From positions 695,001-759,000 of the forward strand of contig JAKTNV010000064.1 in the NCBI GenBank assembly GCA_022747635.1: a stretch of 64,000 nt of DNA. Direction: 5' to 3'. Below the pieces are notes generated by a model. The model was not told where the DNA came from. It ran no database searches and was given only the letters and a program-made list of their open reading frames with translations. The stretch's first letter is position 1. Each line of letters begins with the position of its first letter. Positions 20,384-32,799 of this stretch are shown piece after piece. This stretch comes from Hetaerina americana (Eukaryota; Arthropoda; Insecta; Odonata; Calopterygidae). The position numbers and the translations under genes are program-made.

Positions 20384-20470
20384 GATATAAATCATCTCAC
20401 TCCTTCGTTTGAATTACTATTCACATGCATGAGACTTTCGTACAACATACATACACACACACACACACAC
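20282..20470. repeat. (TG)n/(TA)n/(CA)n compound microsatellite with PLE-type tag
   Basis: A TG-rich start, a long TA array (about 20307-20379), then a 60-base non-repeat insert and (CA)n at 20450-20470. The insert (20395-20440) carries CTCCTTCGTTTGAATT, TATTCAC, GAGACTTTCGTAC, matching the minus strand of 8811-8880. Confidence 0.85.
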
Positions 20471-20994
20471 AGAGCAGCGTAGAGTCGCCCCCTCCTCACC
20501 CCCGCCTCGCGTTCATTACTCTTGGTCAGTAGGAGCAGCTTTTCGAAGCGAAAGGGGAGTGAGTATTCAATTACTTGGGCTTGTGTTTACGTCGGTCAAA
20601 CGACATGTTTTCATTTCACAACGAAAGGCTTAACGAACTCTTCTGGCGCCATCATTGTTTGCATGCGATTCGCCACTCGGTTCCAAGAAAGCAAACGCGA
20701 CGACTCTTGAGGACTGCGCTAAAAGGACGGAGTGTGGCGTCCTTACCTGATAGAGAGGAAGGGACAATGGAATTTGCCGACTGAGTTAGGTGGTTTTATT
20801 TGAATGGGGGTGGGAGAAATCTGGGCGGCACGGCGAGAATACTTTGCCGCATACAGTGCACGGCGGTCTCGAGGGCGGATAACTCTTTTGGCAAATGCAC
20901 CGAACGTGCGTTTCGCATCCCGCGGCCCGTCCAGCCAGATTTCCTCCCAGTGACTCTTCTCAGGATAACGTCGGAATTACTGTGGAGGAATAAA
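20471..20994. other. Non-coding stretch, nothing recognised
   Basis: Mixed sequence without recognisable coding domains or repeats. It ends where the inverted repeat at 20995 begins. Confidence 0.5.
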
Positions 20995-21845
20995 ACTGGA
21001 AAAGAAGATACTTCGCTCTTCCAGACGCGTTTTTCTAAGCAACCCCTAGTTGTCGACTTACAAAGTCATCATCGGGTGTAAGTGAAGACCTAGGTCATCA
21101 TCAGTATTTAAATCCTAGGACTGGTTCATTGTAGGCCTCCATTCTGCTGTATTCAATGTCAATTCTCCCAATCCCTGATAACTTTTCTGTTTTACGTCCT
21201 TTACTTTTCTATTCTTCGCTGGTCCATTTTTCCGAGGTTCTAAGTGTCGGAACCATAGATCGCCATGCTCCGCACGAAAGTCTTGGCGAATTGCTTTAAT
21301 TTTTCCAGCCTTAGGTTCTTTGAACATGGTAGTTGCCTCTTCTTCATGAATGCGTTCTTTGCTTGGGTTATTCTTCGCTTGGATTTGGATTGGAAAAGGA
21401 TTTTATTTTTCTTCTGGTTGATGTTCATATTATATCCCCCCAGTACTTGATCCATAGCACTTAGAGTTGCTTGCAGGTCCTCTCTTGCGTTTCCGCCACT
21501 AATGTGATGTCATCTGCAAACCGGAGCCTGTTGACTCCATTTACGTTGACTCCTTGGATACCCAATTCTTGTGTTTCTTATATTGCCTCTTCCAGGTATA
21601 CGTTGAATATCGCTGGCGAGAGGCTGCATCCTAGTCTTACTCCTTGGTTAATTTTGGCTTCTATTTTTCGTCCATTTTTCGTTTGCATTGTTGTAACCTG
21701 ATTTTTGTAGAGGCTATGGATAATTCTTCTGTCGTTGTAGTATAATGTAAGCGCTTCTGGTATCATGAGCATCTTGTCCCATAAGACCTAGGTGTTGTGC
21801 TTAATAAATACGCGTGTGGAAGAGCGAAGTATTTTCTTTTCCAGT
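20995..21845. mobile_element. Inverted-repeat element enclosing an RTE-like fragment
   Basis: 20995-21043 and 21797-21845 are inverted copies. The outer 36 bases (ACTGGAAAAGAAGATACTTC then GCTCTTCCA, ACGCGT) differ at about two positions, the inner part is more diverged, and weaker similarity extends outward for some 20 bases (GTGGAGGAAT-like). Between the arms lies a degenerate RTE-like RT on the minus strand. CTGATGATGACCTAGGTC on the minus strand (from 21104) resembles the start of a hammerhead core without a GAAA partner, which hints that the arms are PLE-type ends. Confidence 0.6.
21110..21790 (-). pseudogene. RTE-like reverse transcriptase fragment, second family
   Basis: Minus-strand frames at 21772-21578, 21455-21240 and 21327-21115 join into the C-terminal half of an RT. 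Visible parts are IHSLYKNQVTTMQTKNGR, then INQGVRLGCSLSPAIFNVY (motif B, with Leu where Gln is usual), then RLRFADDITLV (motif C, FADD, about 21512-21480), then MNINQKKNKIL and the family's C-terminal FVRSMAIYGSDT. Frameshifts and a stop break it. It is clearly different in sequence from the RTE-like family of the other copies. It is enclosed by inverted repeats. Confidence 0.75.
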
Positions 21846-24800
21846 ACAAATCCCTTCCACAACGTGACGCCTCCAACCATCCTATTGAGGAATAGGTAAT
21901 TGTGACCTAATGGAGATGTGAATAGATCCCGGTGGGGTCATTATACTGAAACTACTAGGAGCATAAGTGAGTGTTTTTTGGGTGACCCTGGATTACACCA
22001 ACACTAAAATAATACAATCTTCACGTGATACCTCGATTGTCACATTTTTCCCACCGCTGCCTCTATGCGTCACTTTCTCTCTCTCCCGCGGTCACTTCCC
22101 GCCCACCCCCGGCCCACTACTCACAAGCAACCCCCTTCCTCATCTCGCCCCCACGGGGATGGGGCGAGCGCACGATGTCGGATTCCTCGCAAATAAATTA
22201 AATTGCGTGGCTCACCTAAGCCAAGTGCCCGCTGCGAAGGCCCTCACGAGAATACGTCTCAGTGCCAGATCGTACGCAGGCGTGCGAGGGGCGAACAGCC
22301 AAGCAAGGGAAAGAGGGTGGTGGGGTCACAATGGAATCGATGGCAAAGGTCGCATTCTCAACGAGCTACCAACCACTTCATGAGGCGCGATGGAAAAGTC
22401 CAAAACGACCGGAGATATCTTTTGCTGAGGCGCAACCAAATCCAAGGCTGGACTCTCACTTCTCGCCTGCCCGTCGAATTATTGTCCATAATTTATTATT
22501 CTGGATGACTTTTCGATAATAAATCAATGAAAACCATTGAAAAACGAATGGCATCGATCGACTACGCTCAAACTAAAAAACGTAAATAATTCATATGGTA
22601 TATACTTTAACTGTTGCTCATTGGTTTCTCGAAAGAATATGCACTGATGGAATTTTTCGAGATGTGATCAAGAGAGGCCTATCATCGGCTTATTTTAAAC
22701 AGACAAGTCCACCCGTTCATGGGGAGCAGGTGCACTCGGTGGAAGTCGACTGAAGTATTCATCCGACTGACTCTCTTCACTCGAATGTCGCACGACGGGC
22801 AACGCCGCGAAAACATCGGCGCCTTCTCAACTTCCTCGACGGAGTCAATCTTCGAACAAGACCTCAGTACACAATCAGTGAATGCGTGCATTCCTCGAGA
22901 GTGCTGCCGAGCATTCCTCGAGCAATGAGGCGAGAGGGCACCGACGCTCACGTGCTGCTCAGACACCCAATCCGTCTCGCTCAAAAGGCCCCGTCACGAA
23001 TCCCGCCCCCCCAAACGAACGAACGACCGGATTCCCACGTCACGTGAAGCCGGGAGGAGGGGGCGACGCCGGCGGCCGCACAACGGAACCACACGCAGCG
23101 GGGGACCGAGGAGGGGCGGTTGGAGGTGGAGGGGGGGGCGGCGGAAAACCGCGGGCCTCCCGGAATGGCGGAAACCCGGTTCTCCGTCTCTTTTCCCGTG
23201 GGGGGGATGATAAAGAATCACGGCAGGCCTTAAATGACGTCTTCGCAGCGCGCCTCCCCCCCCCCACCATGAGGGTGGGGGGGAATGGGCGCCGAAGAGG
23301 GGGGGAGGGGGTGGAGGTGTAGATAAAGGGGGAGGGCAGAAGGGGTGGGCCTACCTCCCCTCCACGCCCTCCAGATGTGCCCCTTGTGGTCCCCCCTCCC
23401 TTCCTCCTTAATTTGTATTTTCCGGCCCGTAGGTAATCGCCGCAGCCCCACGTAGCAGCCAGGGCTCCCTTAACTTAATTACCTCATTAATTAATTATGG
23501 AATTGCCTGAGTTTTATCCGAGGAGAGAGAGAGGGGGGGGGGTTGTCGCCCCCACCCTTTGCACATCCCCACGCCATTCCCTCCTACTTCTTCTTTAATT
23601 CTTCTCCGTTTTATATCGCCATTCTTCCGCCCCATTCTCTCTCCCTCTCACCTTCTGCCCCCCGCTCCCCCCCGCGGGTGTCGACCGGCCGCCCCCGCGC
23701 GGGGGCTGCCTGCAGGGGGGGAGAAATAATGGAGCCCCCTCGGTGTTTGACTTGATTGCGATTACCATCGCATCGCCTCCATCGCTCCCCCTCCGCCCCC
23801 GACACCTTCCCTTCTCCGGGGCCCACTCCTCACGGTCCCTCGCGCCCCCTTTTTTATTGTTACCATTATTCCTAGACTCTCCGGCGCACCGCCGCCATCC
23901 ACCCCTCTCCCCAACAAATCACCCCTGCCACTCGCCCGCACTCGCCTCGAGGACTAGTTTTTTGCTTCCCCAAACACCCCCATCCAACCCTCTCCAGACT
24001 GCAACCCCCCACCCATCTCTCCCTTTTCGCTAATCACTTAAGACCCCAGGCGCCTCTTCCCCCCTCCACTTAATGCACTCCGAGCGGGCGGGCCGCACCT
24101 TAGCCGCAGCGCCCCTCCCGCCACACGGCCTCCAACCATCCGTGGACGACGGCGGGATCTCCTCTTGGTGGTGCGCTCCTTCCATGGCGCGTGCATTTCA
24201 ACTCTCCCGCCCTCCGACCGACGGCGCCACAATCGAGAAGCGATCGCTTCGGAGCGTGGGATGAACAGCACTCATCCAATGCTCGGAATCATATCGTCCA
24301 CTCTATCGAGTACTATAACGCGACGGCGTCAATCAATAAATAACTTATCGAAAATTGCTTCTGGTGGAATGGACATGTAAAATGCAATGAATCTCTTTCG
24401 AGGAGAAGGCGGCATGAAGAGGCGGCGAGTGGCAGGAATCGGGAAAGCTGCTGGAGGCTGAAACAACATCTACCTCCCCCGCAGTCATTCCGATTCATCG
24501 GGCTGCTCATGATTCCTTAAAGGAGCAGGATTGTGTGAGCAAAAGGACGCTTTCGCGGGGACGGTGGAAGGTCTACGACCAAGAAAGGACAAAAGAGGGC
24601 AGCTCCGACCGCACGCGACTCCAACCTAAACGTTCGGGCGGATTCAAAGGATTACCGGAAGCAGAGAACTAACAGCTTTATGTGTGAAATCCTTCATCCT
24701 CATAATCAAGAAGTCCGCCGAACAATAAATGTTTTTGGAGGAGGCAAAAAGTGCGAAAGATAGAGATATAAAAAAACGCAACCGGTTTGGTGTCAATAGT

Positions 24801-27800
24801 GCCAGATGCGTTGCTTCATGATACGAAAAATATAACTCGCGTACTTTCTAGTTAATTATTGATATATTTTGGTTAAATCCGTCCCTACTTATATTAATCG
24901 AGAGTATTGCCATAGTTAGCGTATGCTTAATGGAGAGTTGATTACACCGACGCAATGCCCCGCAAGAAGTCGCAAGGGGCACAGTAGATATGAAACAATT
25001 CAGTTCAGAGGGGTGTGGCGGCTTGACTTGAGCATGCCCCTCACTTGACGCCGCCTCCAACTCCTTCGTGCAGGACCCGCGGTTATTTGAGCAATAATCT
25101 CTCGACTCCATCGCTACAATCTCCATTTGGCAAGATCTGGAGCGGAAGTGAATCTCTCTCTCCTACGATCCGGCATCACGCTACGCACACTGTCGCACAG
25201 CCGGACGCCAGGCCAGAGACGCACGGAAGGCGATCGGGGTGTCTCGGGGCAGGAAACCCAAATGGAGGCGCAGGCCAAAGAAGCCGCTGCGAGCGAGATG
25301 AGGGCCACGTAGAGGAGAGCACACGAACTAACTGAAAACGAAGCCACCGGATACATTCCACTTCTGTCCAAGGAATGCCGATCACGATACACCTATTGAT
25401 GTCCTCCTGCACACCAGGGGTGCCCATATCCAAATCCCCCCCTCTGCACCCCTGGTTCCCCGCGACACTTCGACGGGGCGAACCTGCGCCTGAAGTACCA
25501 CTGGAGTAGCCGTAGCCGCGAACGATTCACCGATCCTTTTTCTGCGAAAGCAAATCTCGCGATTTGATGACGCCGGCGCCAGAGAGCGCCAGCAGACCTA
25601 CCCCGCCGTGCAAATAAATGCACACGTTTTAGCACCCTCAGCCCTCCCCTGGCATCACCATCCGCTCCCTCCCTGACCACATCCACGAGAGGTGGGAGCG
25701 GGAAAGTTATAAATCCATCCGAAATAGGGCGTAATTGTTTTCCTTTTGTTAATTGCAAAAACCCCAAGGAGAAGCGGACGGGTGTGTGTTATTTCTTTGG
25801 AAAGAAAGAGTGGAGGGTGGGTAGGGTGGGGAGGGAGGGGAAAGGGAGGGAGGATCGGAGGGCAGGAGAGTTTCAGGAACCTAGTCACAAGAGCGCCGCT
25901 CTTAAGAAGGTATTCTTGCGCACTCCGCGGATGATTAAAAGAAAACAGCGCCGGCCAACCCCCCCCCCCTGGGGACGGCGTCCCCGTCCTTTTGATATGG
26001 CGGGAGCGCGGCGAACGCCCCCCACGTCTGCGGGAAGAGACGAAGGCCAGGAGGCGCTCACTTCGCCCCATTCAGTTTTAACTGGCGGTGTTCGGACGAC
26101 TCCGAGCTTAGGGGTGCTGTCTTAGGAAGTCAACAACGCAGTCCCTTATTTCAGAGGAGAGTGGATTTGCAAGGAACCGAAGCTGCAAAGTCACGCTCAC
26201 CAGAGTAAATAGAAGGCCTTTTCGGAATATGACTCGTTTGCAATTTTAATTTCACCTAAGGTGTAATCAACATGTAAATTGAAAATACCAATGTTTAATT
26301 GCACTAGAATGACAATAGGAGACATGGAGTTATCAAATTTATAACTGAGAGGCTGCAGTCAAACGGGGCGAGCAGTGGCATGCGCAAAATGCGTTGAGAT
26401 CAAGCGTTGACCCGCCCAAAAGAGCCGCGTGGTTAGCTGGGCATCGGAAATGTCTCCAAAATGTCATCAAACCAACATCCGGGTCCACGTCTGCCCTCGA
26501 GAGGTTCTTTCATCGTGACAGCTGCTCTGATGAAGTCACTGACGGAGGAGTCACAGAGAATTCAGAATTGATGGAGCAATTGCGTCATTTGCTCTAAGCA
26601 TCGTTTGATTTCCATCACCTTAATATTTCCTTCAGTAGTGGTCTCGGAGTTACGGGCGAGGGAACAACGATTCCTTTCTCGTACACACATCGATCGATTC
26701 GACGCTCACACTCCTCCTGACTCACGTCTCGCTTTGCGGCCTCTCGAGCCCACCAAAGTGATATCGCCCGAGGGTCCAGCACCATTCCCGTGCACCACTC
26801 CAATGGTTCGTGCGCAACTAAAAAAGTCGCGCCTGTAATCTCCGTGCTCCCTCTGTCTCCGTCCGACCAAAGCCTCCCAATTATAATAATGATTTACTCT
26901 TTCCGTACCCCAATTACGATTCTTCGCGAAACGGAAAGCTCTTTTTTTATGTCCTCAACTTTTTTATTCGAATAGGTCCTCCAATATTCAATTGCGCCAC
27001 TCTACATTCTTTCGATGCATTTCCACAGACGTTCCTGATGTGCATTCTTCGATGAGCGGTCCCGCGTCTCCCGCGTGTTTTTATACGCGGTCCGCTATCC
27101 CTTTGCTTGCTGCTCAAAGTATATTTGTGCAAGGTGGCATGGATTTCCATAAGTGAAGTACCACACACTTTTTCAGAGCCTTGGACGGTTTTGATTGGAA
27201 AGAGCCGCCCCGTAGCTGACCGCCGCTAAGCGTGCCCGCCTTCACGAGTGGGTCATGGTGCGAACTTCCGGGGGCATTCCCAGCCCCTCCTCCCCTCCAC
27301 AATGGGAACGATGTGTCCGGAGATGCACGCATCGCCCCACCCTCTCCCTCCGGGTGCGTCCGCGTCTCCCGTTCGCCATGGACTTCACGCGGTGAGGACC
27401 GCGCATCCCCGCCGACGACGAGCCGAAGACAGCCCGCGACTCGACGTGAGGAGGCGGTTGATTTGTGAGGCGGACACTCACATTTAAGGTGCACCTCGAA
27501 AGCATGTCAGTTATTCACTACGCAATTAATGGCGAGGGGATTTCCACAAATGCGACGGCAAAGAATATCGATTGGGATGAAATTACGGGACGAGATTCTT
27601 GGGCACCAAAATGGTTCGATTTGAATGGTACACGGAATTTCGCATGATTTTTAATAGCACGGAATATGGAAAAAATACTGTAGGAACCAAGTTGAGTACT
27701 CTTGACAAGTTTCCCGAAGGAGGGGGTGGGCGTGGGTGGGGGTAGAGTGGGTGTGGAGGAGGCATGGGGAGAAGGCACAACTGTTGGCTGCGGAGTGGTG

Positions 27801-28985
27801 TCCTTCGCCCCCTCCGGGCTTCTCTCGAGTGAAAAAGACTTGGCTGACTGGAGCAGGGGCGTGGCGGGTAGGGGGGGGGGGGGGTGGGGGGTGAGGCAGG
27901 GCCACGAAGAGGAAAAACTTCGTTTAACGAGAAATAAAGAAAACGCTCCCGGAGTTTCTCCTCCGGAAGGGGGGGAGGGGGCGTGGACGACCCCCCTTTC
28001 CCACTCCTCCTTCTTTTCTTGGTCTGGAAAGTGCTGTGCGGTGTTACTGGGACGGCGGAGGGGAGAAAGATGAGGCGGATGAGGGAAGGAAGAGAAGAAA
28101 GGAAGGGAGGCAAACGAAAATAATTTCGCATCACCTGGCGTCGAAACTTAAGATGGCGACATATTATTTTCCCTTCCGAAGGAAAGGGTCGCAGAGGGCG
28201 GGAATGGCGGGAGGGGTGGAGGGGGCGGGTGGGCGGTGGGATGAGAGAATGGGGGTGGGGGTGGGTGGCTGAGGGAGAGGGTGAGGGGGGAAGGCGTTTC
28301 CGGGGTTTTTGCGTCCATCAGTGTAACATTGAGCGAGAAAGGAGGCGCTACGCGATCGGATATAATACAGCCGCTGCATGAAAACCATTCGCATTGAGAT
28401 GGCGTGAGTAAAGGTCCATTTCGTCACTCTACTAATTCTTTTTACTTTAAGTACTGGGATGTATTGGCTGTTGTCCATTCTCTAAAGATCTCACCTCGTT
28501 GTAAAGCGTAAAGCTGTCGAAAACCCAGCGAGGGATGAGACGACTGGGCGAGAGGATCTCGCAGGCGCCGTGTCTTTGATTCCCGGCAGCAACTACCGGA
28601 GTACTGCTAAGCCACCAACGAAGCGGCACGTGGCCTTTAACATGCTGAGACAACTCATATTCTGAGGTTCAAAGGACCGGGCGAAATTGCGAGCATAGGA
28701 TTATTGGTGACACCATGCAAGCGATGGCTACCTATTTCTCGGCAAAGGAGGAATGAACTCTCCCAAATGGGTTTCAATATCATTATAGCTCCATCAGTGA
28801 AACTAATACAATGATTTCAGGAGACCAAGATATGAGTACGTAACTAAAGAGGCTACAAGGGTGTTTTCCTCCACACGGTCGTCACGTGAACGAATATACG
28901 AATATTATCTTACTCTCTATTCAAAACAAAAACCTCAGGTTTATTTCTGCCCTCGCTTCAGTTTCAAATAAGTCAACTTGTATAT
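21846..28985. other. Non-coding stretch, no supported gene
   Basis: About 7 kb with no exon or element I can support. GC-rich blocks with long G or C runs occupy about 22050-22200, 22980-24280, 25020-26110 and 27200-28300. Examples are G runs at 23125-23136, 23528-23540 and 27872-27885. AT-rich gaps lie at 22490-22640, 24650-24900 and 26220-26340. 28500-28630 holds a GTGTCTTTGATTCCCGG stretch that only vaguely resembles a tRNA B-box. Confidence 0.55.
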
Positions 28986-29007
28986 CTATAAATATACCAC
29001 GACCCAC

Positions 29008-29069
<62 letters not shown>

Positions 29070-29070
29070 T
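28986..29070. repeat. (CA)n/(TA)n compound microsatellite
   Basis: CA array with one AAA interruption, passing into TATATATATATATAT, directly followed by the 5' end of an RTE-like copy. Confidence 0.95.
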
Positions 29071-29465
29071 CATTCCCCTAGAGCTGTGCGGGCGGGAGTC
29101 TTAATAATTGCTCCTGGTAGGGTCACCCATGCCAGATAGGTCGAAGGTTAGGAGCCAGACGAAAGGTAGTCTACGCAGCGCCTGTTCCTCAGTCAGACGG
29201 CTGCAATGGCGCCTGACCCAAGTGGGGCGGCCAGTAAGTGATGGTTTCACGTAAAAAACACTATTGAGGAAGGCAACGGGAAACCACCTCAATTATTATT
29301 CCCAAGATTTAAATGATGGACAATATAGAGATTTTGAGCCCTGGAAACTACAGGGCTCGGCCCAATCGACCGTGTGTCGTGCCCGGCAGCGGGGAAGGTA
29401 AGGCTTCCGCCGTCGTCTTCCCAAAAAACCCTTGCAAGGGAAAACCAGCAGCAGCAGGATAGAAG

Positions 29466-29909
29466 ATGCAGGAAAAGAAGATAAAATTAGTTAGAATAGG
29501 AACGTGGAATGTTAGGACAATGATGAGGACAGGGAAACTGGAGAATGTTAAGCAAGAGATGGAAAGGGGAAAAATAGATATTTTAGGTCTATGCGAGGTG
29601 AGATGGAAGGATAGCGGGGATTACTGGAGTGATAATTATAGAGTAATATACAGCGGCGGTGACGAGAGCCAACGAGGGGTTGCCATAGTATTAAATGAAG
29701 AGGTAGGAAGAAGCGTAGTCAACATAGAACGGGTAACAGATAGGATATTACTAGTAGAGATAAAAGCAGAACCAACGAACTTGGTTATTATTCAGGTATA
29801 CATGCCACCGAGCAACCATAAGGAAGAAGAGGTCGATAGGATATACGATCAATTAGAGGACATGATGACTGAGTATATTGCAGAAAATGGGAATATATTA
29901 GAGGGATAG
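29466..29909 (+). pseudogene. RTE-like apurinic-type endonuclease fused to RT remnant
   Basis: 147 residues from ATG 29466 in MQEKKIKLVRIG context. Catalytic-type residues of the exo/endonuclease/phosphatase fold are visible: Asn15 in GTWNVRTM and Glu44 in ILGLCEVRWKDSGDYW; YMPPSNHKEEEVDRIYDQL (from residue 112) is the mid-domain. At about residue 134 the reading jumps into TEYIAENGN, which in copy A lies in the RT just before IRNLYMSQTAQ. The C-terminal EN residues (the Asp/His pairs) are therefore lost. A stop follows at 29907-29909. The domain resembles that of BovB/CFDP2-type RTE elements. In the intact family it nicks DNA for target-primed reverse transcription. Confidence 0.85.
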
Positions 29910-30053
29910 GAGGCTAACCCGCAACCTGTACATGGCTCAGACTACTCAGGTGCGAGTGGGGAACGGGGAGTCCGGATGGGCGGTGTTAGGAAGAGGTGTA
30001 AGGCAGGGGTGCCCATTATCACCGTTGCTGTTCAACCTGTATGTAGAGGTTAT
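29910..30053 (+). pseudogene. RTE-like RT motif B fragment
   Basis: Downstream of the stop, a shifted frame reads NLYMAQTTQVRVGNGESG, then GVRQGCPLSPLLFNLYVEV, the region before and including motif B. Sequence after 30053 is unrelated to the family, so the copy ends before motif C. Confidence 0.8.
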
Positions 30054-32599
30054 AGAGATTTTGAAATCAAGTGAAATAGAGATATCAAGGAGGAAAAAAG
30101 ATTCAGGTGGCCTTTTACAAGTGTCTTCGCTCATGAATATACAGGGGTACTCCCTCGAGGGGTACGCCGACCAAAAACTCACAATTAGCTCTTAAATAAT
30201 TCCGGTACACACTCATTTGCACCGAGAGTTCAAATTGGCATGCAGAGGTGCGGCTTTAGAGTCTGTCGGTTGCGGGGGGGGGGGCAAGGGTGGATGGCAT
30301 GGTGTCTGTCGTGCGGCCAGGGCTCGCCCCCACGCCTCTGCGCACGCGCTCCCCGACCAGCTACAAGGCCTCCAGTTTGAAAGGTCCTGAAGACGCCCTT
30401 CAACAGTCAGTCAAGGAGGAATACAGAAAATGTGGAGAGGACCTCTCAGCCGGAAAAGGTGGCAAATGCCTTAACACTTCTTGGATCAAAATACGCTGGA
30501 AGAACAACACGAACTTGGACTGCGAAGGTCATGCGGAGGTGACTCTAATTAAATAAGCCGGATGCATGATAAGGGTAATGCCATCGGCCATGGACGGCGT
30601 GAGGCGCTCTTTCGCCCAAGATGAGAGCAGCAGGGAAGGTGGGTACGGGTCTGGTCATGCCCCCCCTGCTGGGCCCAAGGGGCGGCGAGGGGAAGGAGGG
30701 GGTGGAGTGGAGGAAGACGGGGACTGGATGGGGGGAGATGGGTGGGGGGAAGGAAGGACGGGGGCCCGGTCGTCGGGGGTTTAAGAGGTAAAAATTAATG
30801 TCGGCCGACCGTCAGTCAGTCAAGTCCCCTCCCACTGCCCGAAATCCCGGTACGCGGCGCACCGCCCCCTCCGCCCCACTCCCGTCAGGGGGGGGGCGGG
30901 AGGTGACAGAACTAATTCGTCGCTCGGAGGTGAGAATACCTCGTTCCTCTCCCCGCCGCCCAACCCTGACTCCACGCCTGCAGACGAAAGACGAAAGAGC
31001 GCTTTAACCTCCTCCCCCTCCCCCCACTCCTCCATTCCCCCCACTCCTCCTCAACACACACACACACACCCCGCCCCTCCAAGAACCCTGCCCTCGCTCC
31101 CTTCCCCCTTTTCTTCCGACTTGGCGAGGAGTGATAAATATCTTTTGCAGCTCAAACGGGGCGGAAGAGACGGAGGGAGCGGGGCGTGGGGATGGGGGCC
31201 TCGCTTTCGAAGTGGGTGGGGGCGGGGGGTCTTGCCTCCGCGAGGAGGAGGGGGGGAGGCAGTCTAATGGAAGGAGGGAGGAGAGACTGAATGGGAAGAG
31301 AGACGCTTCTGGGAGGAACGGTATTACTTGTTAGCATGTACTTATATTTTGAGAAATGCGAAGCGGCTCGCACACCAGAGCGTGCCAAGACTAAATAATA
31401 TCAGTGAAACACGAGCGGGACCGATCGTAAGGAAGGCATCACCTAGATCTCTGGATGCGATCCCTCTCGGCATAGATCCCTCTAGATCCTCCTCCCTCTT
31501 TCCGCAGAGTCACCGGTTCCTTCGCGATTAATTGCGTGCACATGTCGGCAATCCTTCCCTTGCGATGGATGGACGATTTCTTGCTCTCTACGAGGATTCA
31601 ATGCTCACTCAAGTCGGCAGGACACTCGAAAACCGACTGGAAATGAGTGCACATGGTCAACTGGCACGTATATATTTAATATTGCATTGAGCATCTCTCA
31701 GTTACTTCCAAGCATTTGATCTGTTTAAAGTGCCTCTCCTTAATATGGAGATAAAAGAGGATGCATTGGTCGCGTGCATCAACGAGTTCTGCATGCGATT
31801 GGTGATTGACAGACATGAGTAGGGACCAACCAGGTAAATATTTGCGTCAACACGGCGTATGAATTGTAATTTCCTATTCATGGGGCGCTATTTCTTTTTC
31901 ATTCTCCGCCGTGTTTTTCAGTCTTCTCCGGTAACGGAAGTGTTTCCCTACTCAAACCTCTCTCGCAATAGGTAAAGTGAATACAGCCTGGTTTCCGCAA
32001 ATAAAACAACATGTTGTTTTGTAGTCCTCATGGAAAAAATAGAAAATATGACATTCATCGATCCAAATACAAGCAGCAAACTTTCATATTTTTCCTTGAA
32101 TCCAGCGAACATTTTCACTTATTGGCAATTTTTTTGTCTCGGATACATAAACTGAGATGTCTCAATTTAACCCGAGGCCATCCTAACAGGTCGCCAGTTG
32201 GCGGTGCGTGGTGCACGTTAGGCTCTGTCTCATCTACCATTATGCCTTAGGGCTTCCTCCTCTGTTTATTCTATAGCCATTGCTTTTATATTGTACGATA
32301 TTGATTAATTACAATATAATTTAAATCGCCATCCAAATATACTGATCACATGATTAAATATTTTAATGAGTTTATTTACTCATCATTTACTTGGGATTAT
32401 ACGTTACTATAAGTGGAAGTCTACAGAACTACAATACTCCTTTTTTCCAAAATGTATGGTTATGATAAAATTTGCCATAGCAACGTCAGTTTTAATTCGA
32501 GTGACGAAAAATTTTTAAATTGAAATTTTTATTGCGAGGCGATGTTCATACATGTGAATGTGATGATATACATGAGGCGATGTTCATACATGTGAATGA
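30054..32599. other. Non-coding stretch, no supported gene
   Basis: 30260-31330 is GC-rich with G runs and purine-rich blocks. A short (CA)n lies at 31054-31070. 31640-32590 is AT-rich with nothing recognised. A near-duplicate GCGATGTTCATACATGTGAA unit occurs twice at about 32539-32558 and 32577-32596, just before the TA array. Confidence 0.55.
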
Positions 32600-32702
<103 letters not shown>

Positions 32703-32742
32703 GTGTCAGCCCATTAGATATATATATATAATGGGCTGACAC
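32703..32742. repeat. 14-bp palindrome around a short TA core
   Basis: GTGTCAGCCCATTA at 32703-32716 is the exact reverse complement of 32729-32742, with GATATATATATA between. It marks the junction between the TA array and the 3' end of PLE2. Confidence 0.9.
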
Positions 32743-32799
32743 AATATAACACAAATAGAATAGAATAGCAACATTTAAAAGGACACTCACACGGTAAAT

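Larger units (their letters stand above)
29078..30053 (+). mobile_element. RTE-like LINE with internal deletion (copy B)
   Basis: 5' UTR (29078-29465) begins CCCCTAGAGCTGTGCGGG beside a TA array and matches 35197-35385 and 60256-60715 (minus). It is followed by the endonuclease frame and, after a deletion of the EN C-terminus and half the RT, by an RT piece ending near 30053 in LFNLYVEV. The 3' half of the RT and the 3' UTR are missing. Confidence 0.85.

Noticed and set aside
28500..28630. tRNA-like region
   Set aside because: GATTCCCGG is present but the remaining tRNA parts are not.
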